Shown in pieces: positions 9,047-19,428 of a stretch of 64,000 bases of DNA. Numbering within the stretch: the stretch's first letter is position 1; every line of letters starts with the position of its first letter. The DNA is from Glebionis coronaria (Eukaryota > Streptophyta > Magnoliopsida > Asterales > Asteraceae), in NCBI GenBank assembly GCA_025667525.1, contig CM046875.1:117790340-117854339 (forward strand). Direction: 5' to 3'. Below the pieces are notes generated by a model. It had not been told where the DNA came from and ran no database searches. It was given only the letters and a program-made list of their open reading frames with translations. The position numbers were made by a program, and so were the translations under genes.

Positions 9047-10756
9047 TTAATTTTGAAAGATTTTAGGTGCCTTTTGCCATTTGTCAAATCTTAGCATTGT
9101 AGCATCTAATTTAGCTTGCATCTCCTCTTTTTCTTTGATACTAGCATCTCTTTCAGTTTCTGTATATTTAAGCATATTTGTAGTGTTTTCTAAATCAATG
9201 CTTAGTATCCTGATTTTATCCTCATACGCACGTTGTGTATCTTGTAACCACCTCTTTTGTTGTTCCAAAGTGTTTAATGAAGCCTTATAGGCTTGAACCT
9301 CTAAAAAATACTTATCATTTTGATCATTTACTTCATTAAATTGGGACAACAATTCTGAGTATTTATCATGACAACCAAGAGGACAATGTTGTACCTGAGG
9401 TGAGATGCCCATAAGAGCAAACTCGTCTGCTTCTTCTACATCAGAGAGATTCCCAGCAATCATTGCAAACACGTCAGTCGAGGATTCAGCTGATTCCAGT
9501 GTAGAAGCTTGATGATCATTCCAGTTGACCATAGAGTCAACAGATACCAATGCCTTCCTGTCATCTTTTACCTCCTGAACCTTGAAAGCGGAGTACCTGC
9601 TCTTCTCCTGATCATTCTTACTAGGGCACTCCCTTGCAAAGTAACCCTGTTGCTGGCAGTTATAGCATCGTACCTTGCTTCTATCGAATCTTGCTGGCTC
9701 CTGAGGGTTGTAATTAAATTTCCTTCCTGCTTTCTTCTCAAACTTGTGAACCCTAAGAGTAAGCATGGCCATCTGCCATTTAAGATCCATCTCATCCAGG
9801 TCAAGTTTATCGACCTGTTTGAAGTCATCAAAAGCAAGTTGTTGTTCAGCATTAACATCAGCCACAAAAGAATGAAGAACAGCTTCTACCATACTACCAG
9901 ACTTGGTAGTAGGATCAGGACCAGAAGTATGCTGAACAGTATGCTGAGAGGAGACAGTATTGCTAGGGCTACTTGCATATGACATGGGACTAGATGCCAT
10001 AGAACTCACAAAGGCTGAATTAGCAGGAGTGGGAAAAGAGTCACTTGAAAATCCTCTTACATGAGGTTCGAAAGTTCTGAGCCTATGAAACAGATCATCA
10101 AAAGTGAGATAATCAAGCCCACATTTGGCTTTGAGAGAGATCACCACCTGATTCCATGAGTAGGGTAAGGCTTTAAGAAACCTTGCATTAATGTCACCAT
10201 CATCAGGCTTTGACCGAAGTTGATTCAGCTGGCTCAATATCTTCTGGAACCTGTCATACCCTTGATTTAGACCTTCAGTTTCTGAGATTTTGAATTCAGT
10301 GAATTCATCTCTCAGCATGGACCTTCGCATTTTCTTTGACTCCTCATTCCCACCGAACCTTGCTTTTATTCCATTCCAGATCTCTCTGGCATCATCCAAA
10401 TGGTAGAAGTCACCCATGTGATCTTCAGGAAGAGATTGAAGCAAAATCGTTTTTGCTTTTACCTCCTTCTGAATAGCTATGATTTCCTCATGAGATTTAG
10501 GGTCAAGAAGAGTAATATTACCGTTCTTGTCTCGTCCAGTGAGTTTCCTGCAGTTCCCATTCAGAATGATCTTCCAAAGATCTTGATCAGTGTTGGTGAT
10601 CCACCATTCCATCTTCATTGCCCAGTTATCATATTCACCCTTCTTCAGAAGAGGGAATTTACCATTCGTGTTAGAGACTGTTGCCAAGATCTGCTGAGGT
10701 TGCACAATTTTAGGAGTGCTGTCTTCTCCTGTTTGAGTAGAAGTTGAGGCAGACAT
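9047..10756 (-). CDS. gag: Element A Gag (capsid/nucleocapsid-like, coiled-coil C-terminus)
   Basis: 569 residues from the ATG at 10,756 (MSASTST); the upstream open codons back to the primer-binding site lack an ATG. It has an N-terminal copia Gag domain (FPLLKKGEYDNWAMKMEWW, then the UBN2-like RRSMLRDEFTEFKI and LSQLNQL), a zinc knuckle near residue 370, and a C-terminal coiled coil of about 100 residues. The knuckle reads CYNCQQQGYFAREC: the expected His is Tyr, one C-to-T change away, so RNA binding may be weakened. Gag assembles the virus-like particle in the cytoplasm. The ORF itself is unbroken. Confidence 0.88.
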   Translation of the reverse strand: MSASTSTQTGEDSTPKIVQPQQILATVSNTNGKFPLLKKGEYDNWAMKMEWWITNTDQDLWKIILNGNCRKLTGRDKNGNITLLDPKSHEEIIAIQKEVKAKTILLQSLPEDHMGDFYHLDDAREIWNGIKARFGGNEESKKMRRSMLRDEFTEFKISETEGLNQGYDRFQKILSQLNQLRSKPDDGDINARFLKALPYSWNQVVISLKAKCGLDYLTFDDLFHRLRTFEPHVRGFSSDSFPTPANSAFVSSMASSPMSYASSPSNTVSSQHTVQHTSGPDPTTKSGSMVEAVLHSFVADVNAEQQLAFDDFKQVDKLDLDEMDLKWQMAMLTLRVHKFEKKAGRKFNYNPQEPARFDRSKVRCYNCQQQGYFARECPSKNDQEKSRYSAFKVQEVKDDRKALVSVDSMVNWNDHQASTLESAESSTDVFAMIAGNLSDVEEADEFALMGISPQVQHCPLGCHDKYSELLSQFNEVNDQNDKYFLEVQAYKASLNTLEQQKRWLQDTQRAYEDKIRILSIDLENTTNMLKYTETERDASIKEKEEMQAKLDATMLRFDKWQKAPKIFQN

Positions 10757-10814
10757 GATAAACAAAATGTAAGAAATAAGAAAACTTGATTCTTCTTGTA
10801 TAGAGACCCTCCCA

Positions 10815-10827
10815 GGCTCTGATACCA
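10815..10827 (-). promoter_or_regulatory. Primer-binding site of element A
   Basis: The minus strand reads TGGTATCAGAGCC, complementary to the 3' end of plant initiator Met tRNA. It lies two bases from the inner end of the LTR, as expected for first-strand priming. Confidence 0.92.
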
Positions 10828-10829
10828 CT

Positions 10830-11294
10830 TGTTGGGTCTACTAGATGTAGATCTTGCAGCCTGTCAGGACCGGTGAATGACTTCTGTAATCACAAGTCAA
10901 ATCACAAAGAGACTCTATACACAATATGAATGTAGAATATAAATATAATTAAGAAGAACAGAATAACTATAAAGACTTGATCCTTTCTAAGGATTTCTAA
11001 TATTGATAATGACTAGAACTACGTTTGGTGAAGGTGTGTCTAACCCTTCTGCCTAAGGTTCCTTTTATACTACAAGGAAACCCTAATACATCATTAAAGA
11101 AAACGTGTAAAACTGATATGCATATCCTTTCCTAACATATCTCATGCATATCCTAACAGAATATTAAGTAAATAATAAAGTTTGACTTCGACTAGGACCA
11201 GGAGCAGGACTTGCTCCTACTGCGACTAGGACCAGGAGGAACTACATACCTCCTAGTCTACCTATTACATATAACTATTACAATGGTCCTAACA
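10830..11294 (-). repeat. 5' LTR of element A
   Basis: 465 bp from TG to CA on the element strand, with imperfect terminal inverted repeat TGTTRGG. The inner boundary is set by the adjacent primer-binding site, the outer boundary by the TGTTAGG where element B coding sequence ends. A TATA-like TATAAAAGG (11,061-11,069, minus) suits a promoter. The candidate 5-bp target copy on this side is CATCT (11,295-11,299); its partner is outside the window. Confidence 0.88.
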
Positions 11295-12810
11295 CATCTG
11301 CTGGTTCTGATTCAGGCATCTCGGCGGTGTCATGAACGGGTGAGTGTTGTGCAGCTTCAGGTTCAGTTACCGATTCTTCAATCACAGGAGCAACAACAAC
11401 AGAACTAACAGGGTTAGTGGTAACAGGTATAGACACAGCAATAGATGTACCAGGAATCGATGACGCCGTAGTAGCATTCACATCGTGGCGCCACTTGGAT
11501 CGTCTTGATTCCGTTGAGGTAGATTTTTCCTTTGCCGCTGCATCTTTCTTAGACTTGGTTCCAGACTTGGCAGGTTTCTTTGAGCTGGCAACCTTATCCC
11601 CCTTTTCAGGCTGTTTACCCCCATCATCATCCTCATCGCTATCCTCGTTGCTCCCCTTAGCACTCTCCTCATTACCATCACCACCATCATCACCATCATC
11701 ATCATCATCATCATCCTCATCATCATCACCATCTTCGTCATCGTCATCATCCTTTTCTTCTTCTTCTTCTTCTTCACCTTCTTCTTCACCAGTACCCTCT
11801 TCTTCTTCACTTTCTTCCCTTTCTTTCTCAGGCAGAATGTGATATGGTACCACACTTCCAAACGTTTTAAATAACCTATCATCCTCCATGATAGCGTCAT
11901 TCAGGGATTTGTAAAGAACCCGTTGAATCCTAGATTTATCAAACGATCCAAGTTCCCTCATTCGAGCTTTCAGGATCTTCTTCAATTCAAAATCCATCAA
12001 GTCATAGGCAATTTTGTAGGCGGATTCAGAAGGATTGGATGACTTGATCATCAAGTTTTCAGCCGCGAGTGTCTTCAACTCATCACGCAGTTTAGGCATA
12101 ATGGATTCAATGGATTCTTTCACTCTCTCTTCAACAGAAGCTTCAAGTGCTTCTTTTTGCTCCTTGTATTTATCCCTCATCGCTTGAAGTCTAGTGATAC
12201 GTGCAGCATGCTTATCAGCTTCAGCCTGCTTAACCTGAGCTAGTTCTTCTGCATGAGCTTTTCGTGTTAACTCCATCTCTGCAGCGAACTTAGCAAGCAT
12301 CTCTTCTTGGGCTTTCTTAGATGCTTCTTCACTTTGAGCTCGTCTATGTAGCTCTTGGCGAAGTTCATCCATCTCTCTTTTGTGATTATCCGTATGTTTA
12401 TCCAACATTTCGGCCATTACAAATACAGCCATTGAAGACGTTGCAGAGCTGCTCTGGGTTGAGTGAAGAGGCTCGGTTGTTACTACGGTACTAAGGATGG
12501 GAGTTATTGGTGGTGGAAGGAATGGTGTTGAAACCGGTCTGGTTGGTAAGGGTTGTATTGGTGGAGGTTGAGTTGCTAAAGGTTGAGTTACTAACGGTTG
12601 AGTAGACACCATGATTGTAGGAGCACCGGACTCCTTTTCAACACTTGCTGAAACAGGGATTGATGTCTCCTTCGAAGTAGAATACCGTTCAGGTGACCCA
12701 AACTCATCAATATCCTCTGGCTCCTCATACTCTTCTTCAATATTTATCCTTGCACCTGAACCACTACCGCCCGTATCTTTCCTACTCCTTTCAATAGCTA
12801 TCTTCATCAT
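11278..12810 (-). pseudogene. Element B extra ORF, C-terminal part, truncated by element A
   Basis: 510 open codons from an ATG pair at 12,810/12,807. Order: a Glu-rich N-terminus, a Pro/Thr-rich linker, a long coiled coil (about residues 130-260: MDELRQELHRR, EEMLAKFAAEMELTRK and similar heptads), and an extreme acidic run of Asp/Glu with scattered Gly (about 340-400), followed by Lys/Ser-rich sequence. The last four codons and the stop come from the LTR of element A, so the natural C-terminus lies beyond the window. It overlaps the upstream ORF by four bases (ATGA). Confidence 0.75.
11680..11790. repeat. Trinucleotide tract (ATC/TTC) encoding the acidic run
   Basis: Runs of ATC followed by TTC triplets on the plus strand correspond to GAT and GAA codons of the element B extra ORF on the minus strand. 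The tract looks like microsatellite expansion held in frame inside the coding region. Confidence 0.7.
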
Positions 12811-13886
12811 TTTTCTCTCCGCTTGTCAAGAGTAGGATCAACAACATCTTCTTCGTCACGTAGAACTAACTCATCAGCCTTACCCTTTCCCTTCTTAACC
12901 TCAGTCTTTTTCTTCTTGGTTTCGGGTTCAGGTAAAGCAGCTGGTTGCTTGCGTTTGCCTTTACTCTTGACCGTAGTAGACGAGTCTTCTCCAGTCTGAA
13001 GGCTTGCTTTCAGCTTCTTGATTTCTAGCAGCAGTAGCTTGTAATCAGCAGAGCCTTTGATTTTATCCGTCAGAAGATAATCGGGAATAGGACCAGGAAT
13101 CACACCACCAGATGGTCCTTCATGCCTTAAATCCACAATATGATCAGCCTCTTCAGTGTGATGACGACTTGCTGCACGCCTATCAATTGTAACATCATTC
13201 TTCATAAAATATTTAATGATAAGCTTGATAAACCGAGGGTAAGGAAAGAAATTAGACTTCAGCTTCTTGTTTTGGAAGAGTTGAAAGGTGAATTCTTCCC
13301 ATAACAACAATGCATAATCTGCATTTGCGCCTTTATACATTCCATGGAAGATGTTCATAATAGGACTACGCAAAGCATCATGCCCACTGGTTTTAGGTGT
13401 AAGACATCTACTGAGAATACCCAACATTGCTCTCCAAGGCTGACCTACTTTAGCAGTGGTAAACTCAGACGCAACTCGTATGTCAGGACATCCAAGAGCA
13501 TCGAACAACTCCATGAGTTCGTCTTTAGTAGGATCCTTCGAAAATGCCATACCTTTGGGTGTATCCCGAATGCCAAATATCTTACGGAAGTCTGAAACAG
13601 TAAGTGTCTGCTGTTTGTTGTCGATGGTGAAGGTGATCTTGTTTGATGTGCTTTCCTTGGTAGCCCAGAACTCATACATGTAATCATAAGGCACCGAGGC
13701 AGTACTTCTTAAAGCATTCTTGAAATGAGATTGATCAAGGATTGCTATGGCGACTTTAAATCCATGGTGAGTGGATTTTGAAACTTGCTTCAGCCGGTAA
13801 TTGTTTGGTATGAACTTGAGGGTTCGTGCTTCAGCAATTGCGGCTTCTCTAGAGTCTTGGATTGCTTGTACTGTTGGATTAGTCAT
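12807..13886 (-). CDS. Element B extra ORF, N-terminal domain
   Basis: 359 residues from the ATG at 13,886, five bases after a strong acceptor-like TTATCTTAAGCAG. Residues ~20-245 form the same kind of globular domain as in element A: VPYDYMYEFWATKE, TVSDFRKIFGI, WRAMLGILSRCLTPKTSG, LLWEEFTFQLF and FFPYPRFIKLIIKYF. A basic Lys-rich tail follows. It ends in TGA overlapping the next ATG. Whether the overlap is reinitiation or a one-base slip in the AAAAA run at the junction cannot be told. The domain is related to plant proteins loosely called putative transposon or env-like; the function is unknown. Confidence 0.75.
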   Translation of the reverse strand: MTNPTVQAIQDSREAAIAEARTLKFIPNNYRLKQVSKSTHHGFKVAIAILDQSHFKNALRSTASVPYDYMYEFWATKESTSNKITFTIDNKQQTLTVSDFRKIFGIRDTPKGMAFSKDPTKDELMELFDALGCPDIRVASEFTTAKVGQPWRAMLGILSRCLTPKTSGHDALRSPIMNIFHGMYKGANADYALLLWEEFTFQLFQNKKLKSNFFPYPRFIKLIIKYFMKNDVTIDRRAASRHHTEEADHIVDLRHEGPSGGVIPGPIPDYLLTDKIKGSADYKLLLLEIKKLKASLQTGEDSSTTVKSKGKRKQPAALPEPETKKKKTEVKKGKGKADELVLRDEEDVVDPTLDKRREK

Positions 13887-13891
13887 TGTAT

Positions 13892-14876
13892 CTGCTTAAG
13901 ATAAGACATGAAAGGTTGATGCACAAAAATATATAGATATGTATCATTCTTATTTCTAAGCATAACATATTTCACCAAGTACTTAGAACATGCAAACAAC
14001 TATAAATCAAACAACTCTTCATCCGGAACTTTCCTTCATTCGGAACTCTTCATTCGGAAGTCCTTCATTCGGAACTTATTCATTCGAAAGTTCTTCATTC
14101 GGAACTCTTCATTCGGAAGTCCTTCATTCGGAACTTATTCATTCGGAAGTTCTTCATTCGGAACTTCTTCATTCGGAACTTCTTCATTCGGAAGTTCTTC
14201 ATTCGGAACTTCTTCATTCGGAAGTCCTTCATTCGGAACTTCTTCATTCGGAAGTCCTTCATTCGGAACTTCTTCATTCGGAAGTCCTTCATTCGGAACT
14301 TCTTTCATTCGGAAGTCCTTCATTCGGAACTTCTTCATTCGGAAGTCCTTCATTCAGAACTTCTTCATTCGGAAGTCCTTCATTCGGAACTTCTTTCATT
14401 CGGAAGTCCTTCATTCGGAACTTCTTCATTCGGAAGTTCTTCATTCGGAACTTTTTCATTCGGAAGTTCTTCATTCGGAACTTCTTTCATTCGGAAGTCC
14501 TTCATTCGGAACTTCCTTCATTCGGAAGTCCTTCATTCGGAACTTCCTTCATTCGGAGGTTCGTTCGGAACATTCCTTCATTCGGAAGTTTTCAAGCTTT
14601 GTTCATCCGGAAGTTTGTTCATCATGTTCATTCGGAACTTTACAAACGCACCCTATAAATGATTAATCTAAGTGCTATAGTGAGTTCTAAGGCAATCTAA
14701 GGCAATACAACATCTTCTAATGCTATTCCGAGCAAAACCCACCAAAAACCCCTAATTAATTGACCCTAAATGAAGCAAACGACCCCTAATTTGATACAGA
14801 TGATTACCCGAATCAATTAGCTTGTTTTACATGATGAATTAGACGAATTAAAGAGTTAAAGATTCGATGTAATTAC
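13892..14876 (-). other. Candidate intron in the leader of the element B extra ORF
   Basis: On the minus strand a donor CAAG|GTAATT (exon end 14,877) and an acceptor TCTTAAGCAG (intron end 13,892) flank about 985 bp that hold almost nothing but a 15-bp tandem array. Upstream, 14,878-14,960 resembles a plant 5' UTR (CTTTCTCACACACGAG). The element's own leader has a similar donor (TTAAG|GTAATG, 24,968/24,969) just after the primer-binding site. Confidence 0.45.
14015..14640. repeat. 15-bp tandem array (TTCATTCGGAACTTC / TTCATTCGGAAGTCC)
   Basis: About 40 near-identical 15-mers alternate mainly as a 30-bp dimer. Because the unit is a multiple of three, several frames appear open on both strands; these are artefacts of the repeat and not genes. 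The array lies between pol and the extra ORF of element B. Its core TTCCG...ATxA (minus) recurs in the Gag leader repeat at 24,335-24,735. Confidence 0.92.
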
Positions 14877-14949
14877 CTTGTAGATTGAATGGAACAGATT
14901 TGGATGATTGAGACGGATTAAAACTCGTGTGTGAGAAAGCTTAAATGTG

Positions 14950-15951
14950 TGTTTAATGGCGGCAAAATGATAAAAAAACAGTGATGAAAAAATAAAGGGG
15001 ACGGGGGGTTTTGGTTGACTAGGTCAAAATTTTTTGCGACTTTCTCAACTTGTCACTTTTAACCCTACATTTCCACTCCTTTTCCTTTTTGGTTTATTAC
15101 TTTTCATTTTTCCTAACCATTGTTAAACTAAGCCACTATTAACTTTCACACAACTTAGTAATCGCAACCTATTTCCAAATCTCCAAAATCTAAAGCAAGT
15201 CCTATCACCTTGAACGAGCACACGTCGTTTTCTAAAGCAATACCACTCATTTACCATTTAGCCATTAATTTTCCACAATCACTTTTGAAAATCAATTTAA
15301 TGACGAAGATGATTTAATATTTTCTCCCCCTTAAACGATGACCCGTTTTCTATTTAAAGAGCAGTAGTCATTGTTTAAAGAGTCAAATATTGATGAAAAC
15401 ATTTCCAATTAATGTCTTGAAAAATATTGATTCATGGTGGCAATAAGATTTCTCTTATTTTGACAAATTAATGCACTGAGACGTACACAAATTTGTGTTA
15501 GACCAAGTTATAAAGTAAACTTGATCCCTTTGCATGATTTGGCTTGTAAATCATGCCCGAGAAAATTAATTCCCGTTGTGAGCCAACGTTTTCCAAGGAA
15601 ATACGTGACTTTAATATGAAAACCGGGTTGCAGTCTGAAATAACTACAAGCCATTGTGGGCATGTTTTAAAAATGTACAACTTTTATATGGACTCTATTT
15701 ATGGCACCGTGTCAATATTGATCGACATTTCTAAGGCCGTAAATATTACCGTACTAAAAGACATGCCCGATTTAAAAAACAAAAAATATTTTTGGTTTTT
15801 CTGATTTTATAATTTTTATGGTTTTTGTAGGTTTTATATTTTTTATGGTTTTTCTTGGTTTTATATTTTTGTATTTTTCTTTTGTGGTTTATATATTTAC
15901 GATAATATACATGATCACGAACAAAGGATACGCCTGAATAGTTTACCACCA
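14950..15951. other. Noncoding spacer 3' of element B pol
   Basis: No gene is visible. On the minus strand a purine tract TAAGGGGGAGAAAAT (15,327-15,341) looks like a polypurine tract but no LTR follows it. At 15,775-15,895 an imperfect T-rich minisatellite (units around TTTTATGGTTTTT) precedes the RNase H stop. The plus-strand open frame at 15,553-15,804 has no recognisable features. Confidence 0.5.
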
Positions 15952-17946
15952 CTATTCAGCTGATTCTTCTGCCAACTCTTTGAGAGTCGCTGGAGTCAAT
16001 GATTTCATCCTAAGCTTGTCGATCAAAAACTCGATTCGTCCTCGATCTAAGGCTTTGGTGAACATATCTGCCAGCTGATACTCAGTAGTGACAAAATACA
16101 GCTCGATCACTCCGTTCTCCACCTGCTCCTTAATGAAATGGTAGCGAATGTCTATGTGCTTGGCCTGGGAGTGTTGAACATAGTTGCAGCAAAGGGCAAT
16201 GGCGCTCTTGTTGTCACAATACATCGGGATTTTGTTGAATCCCAAACCGTAGTCAGTTAATTGTGATCTCATCCAAAGGACTTGAGCACAACAACCGGAC
16301 ATGGCGATGTATTCAGCCTCCGTGCTAGAAATTGCAGCGCTTTTCTGCCTTTTTGAAGACCAACTGATCAATCTATCTCCAAGGAGTTGCACAGATCCAG
16401 AAGTGCTACGCCTCGTGTCTTGACATCCAGCATGATCGGCATCTGCGTATGATATTAAAGCAATAGAGGAATCTTTCGGATACCATAGACCACGATGAAG
16501 TGTTCCTTTTAGATACCGAAAGATCCTTTTAACAACATGTAGGTGCTTTTCGGTAGGCCGAGCCTGATACCGGGCACACATGCATACAGCAAATTGCAAA
16601 TCAGGCCTGCTAGCAGTCAGATAGAGAAGGGTGCCGATCATCCCACGGTAAAGTTTTGGATCGACAATAGTCCCATTCCTATCTTCATCTAACTTGGATT
16701 TCTCCACCATTGGAGTGTCCACGGGGTCACAATTTTCAAAGTTATATTTCTTTAAAGATTCTAGAGCATATTTGTATTGATTAATAAAGATGCCTCTAGG
16801 ATTTTGAGAAACTTGTAATCCTAAGAAAAATGAAATTTTTCCCATCATTGACATCTGAAAGCGTGTGGACATAATCTTCTCAAAGCGATTAGACAATTCT
16901 ATGTTAGTGGCAGCAAATATTATATCATCAACATAAATTTGTACCAGTATCATGTCGTTGCCCTCCTTGAGAGTGAATAGAGTGGGGTCCACCTTGCCTT
17001 TGGAGAAGCCTTCCGAGATGAGATATGTTGAAAGGAGATCGTACCACGCGCGTGGAGCTTGTTTTAACCCATAGAGAGCCTTCTTAAGCTTGTACACATG
17101 ATTAGGAAACTCCGTGCTAACGAACCCATCCGGCTGACTAACATAGACTTCTTCCCTTAGTTCACCGTTCAAAAATGCCGTCTTCACATCCATTTGATAG
17201 ACGATCATGTTCATATGAGCAGCATACGCAAGGAATAGTCTAATAGCCTCCAATCTTGCAACATGAGCAAAAGATTCTTCAAAGTCTATACCCAAGGCTT
17301 GTTTATATCCTCTAGCAACCAATCTAGCCTTATTCTTCAATACTGCACCCATCTCATCAAGTTTAACCTTATAAACCCATAACAAGGTAAGGATGTTAAC
17401 CTTGTCGGGGAGAGGAACTAATTCCCATACTTCAAGTCTTTGGAATTCATTTAGTTCCTCCTGCATGGCTTCAATCCAAGATGATTGAGTCATAGCATGT
17501 TGCCAATTTTTAGGTTCAACTTCGGAGATAAATGCATCAAAGTAGCAATAGAGTGCACTCTCTTGTAATTGATGGCGTGTAGAGACTGGTCGATCGAGAT
17601 TACCAATGACATTCCTAATTGGGTGATCTTTTGTCCATTTGGTGCTATGTTTTTCAATCCTAGGTGGTCTGTAGTGAACAATAGAAGGAGCTTCTTCTGA
17701 GGTAGACGCGGCTGAAGGGTTTTCAGGTATCGCTACACCAAAGAAAGGAAGCTCTTGCAGGTGAGCATATTCCAAATCGTGATCAGTAGAATCCTCTTCC
17801 ACATCATTAGGCACAAGTAAGGGTGACGATTCAGGTGTAGTTTGAGAATCACTTGGTAAGGGTGCATCCGGTTCAATGTTAATTGAAGATGCATTTGATA
17901 AAGCTTCATTAGCAGGAGCAACAACTTCAGGGATTGGAGCTATCAC
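15952..17946 (-). pseudogene. pol: Element B pol: reverse transcriptase and RNase H
   Basis: 664 open codons with no internal lesion, although the segment is cut off from integrase by a frame change at ~17,946. RT motifs: [54 protein letters not shown] and the [10 protein letters not shown] active site. Then comes the [11 protein letters not shown] connection, then RNase [47 protein letters not shown] and [12 protein letters not shown]. One conserved Pro near the RT start ([10 protein letters not shown] in relatives) is His here. The codon at the apparent start is GTG and not a real initiator. Confidence 0.9.
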
Positions 17947-19199
17947 TACAGTGCTGGAACTTCATCATTTGGGGGATCAAAGAATTCGTCAAACAACGGT
18001 TGAAACAGTTTATCCCACTCGGGCCTTGATGGTGGTAAAAATGATGTAGAAGTAGGATTATTGGGAACTAATTCGGAACTAATAGCACCGGTTCCCATCT
18101 CATGAAGCGCGGGTTCAGAGCTGTGTTGCTCAGAAGCCATCGCTGTCAGCTCATCGAAATCTGCGTCCATAGTTTCTACGATCTTACCAAGACGACGGTT
18201 GTAAATTCGGTATGCTTTCTTGGAGGGTGAGTAACCAATGAAAATACCTATATCGGCTTTTGGTTGAAGTTTGCCCAAGTTCTCACTATTAATGTTTGGA
18301 TAACAAAGAGCACCAAACACATGAAAAAATGAAACATCGGGTTTACGGTCATGTAGAAGCTCGTAAGGTGTTTTTCCATGGCGTTTCCGAATGATAGAAC
18401 GGTTTTGGGTGAAACATGCAGTAGATATAGCTTCTGCCCACAAGAACAATGGAGCGTTCGCATAAATTAGCATAGTCCTAGCAGCTTCCATAAGCGTACG
18501 ATTCCGTCTTTCAACGACACCGTTTTGTTGTGGAGTGCGTACAGCGGATGTTTCATGTGAGATACCAACTCCTTCATAGTAATCACGAAGAGTCTGGTTG
18601 ACGAACTCTGTTCCATTATCTGTACGAATACGGCGGACAGTAGTATTCAAACGTACCTGAATGAATTTCAGAAAAGTGATGATAGCCTTCGGTGCTTCAT
18701 CCTTTGTACGTAGAAATCTAACCCATGTAAACCTGGAGAAATCATCTACAATAACCAGAATGTATTTCTTACCGCTCACACTTTCAGTTCTCATTGGCCC
18801 ACAAAGATCCATATGCAAAAGATAAAGTTTTTCTTGATTGGTGTCTTCAGCTTTGGGCTTGTATGATTTCTTGGTACTTTTCCCCCTTGAACACGCGGAA
18901 CATAAATGGTCCTTGTGAAATTTGAGCTTTGGAAGAACACGAACTAATTCGTTTTTCGCCAGATGATTAATAGCATCAAAGTTAAGATGAGATAATCTGC
19001 GATGCCATAACCATGACTTGGTCTTAGATGCTTTAGAGAGAAGACATACTGGAGAGGCGGCCATCATGTCTTGTAGGGACAACGTATAAAGATTTGCACC
19101 ACGAGATCCCTTCAACAAGTCTTTTCCTTCCAAGTTGCGGATAAAACAAGTGTGTTGTCGAAAAGCAACCTCTAGGTTGGAATCACAAAACTGTCCTAC
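17946..19199 (-). pseudogene. pol: Element B pol: GAG-pre-integrase and integrase
   Basis: The reading frame runs on from the protease segment after a TAA at 19,200-19,202. It holds the zinc-binding HHCC region (LWHRRLSHLNFDAI...CSACSRGKSTK), the core motifs LLHMDLCGPMRTES, VDDFSRFTWVRFL, IRTDNGTEFVN and VRTPQQNGVVERRNRT, and the C-terminal GYSPSKKAYRIYN. The frame closes at 17,946 in tandem stops, while the RT frame opens across the same bases, so a one- or two-base indel separates the two. Confidence 0.88.
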
Positions 19200-19428
19200 T
19201 TAAAATAAGTTATGACCAAGACCTTCTACATAGTATACCCTTGAAATCGTAACGTTTCCAATCTGATATTCACCATACCCCATTATCTTTGCTATATGAT
19301 CATTACCGAATTTAACCGTTCCAAGAAACTTGCAGACGAAATTTCGGAGCATCGAGCGATCTCCGGTCATATGCTTTGAACAACCGGAGTCCAAATACCA
19401 CAGGATGATTTGGACCACCTGAAAATAT
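19200..19428 (-). pseudogene. pol: Element B pol: protease segment
   Basis: It encodes the aspartic protease core WYLDSGCSKHMTGDRSML and FGNDHIAKIMGYGEYQIGN, ending at a TAA where relatives have a Ser codon (HNLF-stop-VGQF). Its frame differs from the upstream Gag extension and overlaps it by about 60 bases. Upstream it is closed by a TGA four codons before a TTTTCAG|GTGG sequence resembling a 3' splice site, so entry is by a -1 frameshift within the overlap or by splicing. Confidence 0.8.

Larger units (their letters stand above)
1..11294 (-). mobile_element. Element A: Ty1/copia (Sirevirus-like) LTR retrotransposon, 3' end outside window
   Basis: Reading on the minus strand the order is 5' LTR, initiator-Met-type primer-binding site, Gag, second zinc-knuckle ORF, protease, integrase, RT and RNase H, which is the copia order, then an extra gene and a repeat-bearing 3' noncoding region. 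The RT contains YVDDIIFGST and an FLLKNGYRRG-like segment typical of Sireviruses. The 3' LTR is not in the window, so the element is at least 11.3 kb. It is inserted in the extra ORF of element B in the same orientation. Pol carries one nonsense codon and two one-base frameshifts, so this copy is not autonomous, although the decay is slight. Confidence 0.9.

Noticed and set aside
14015..14640. CRISPR-like regular repeats
   Set aside because: The units are contiguous with no unique spacers, and the context is a plant retrotransposon.
13990..14658. 222-codon plus-strand frame and several minus-strand frames
   Set aside because: They are created by the 15-bp tandem array, whose unit is divisible by three; the predicted peptides are pure repeats.
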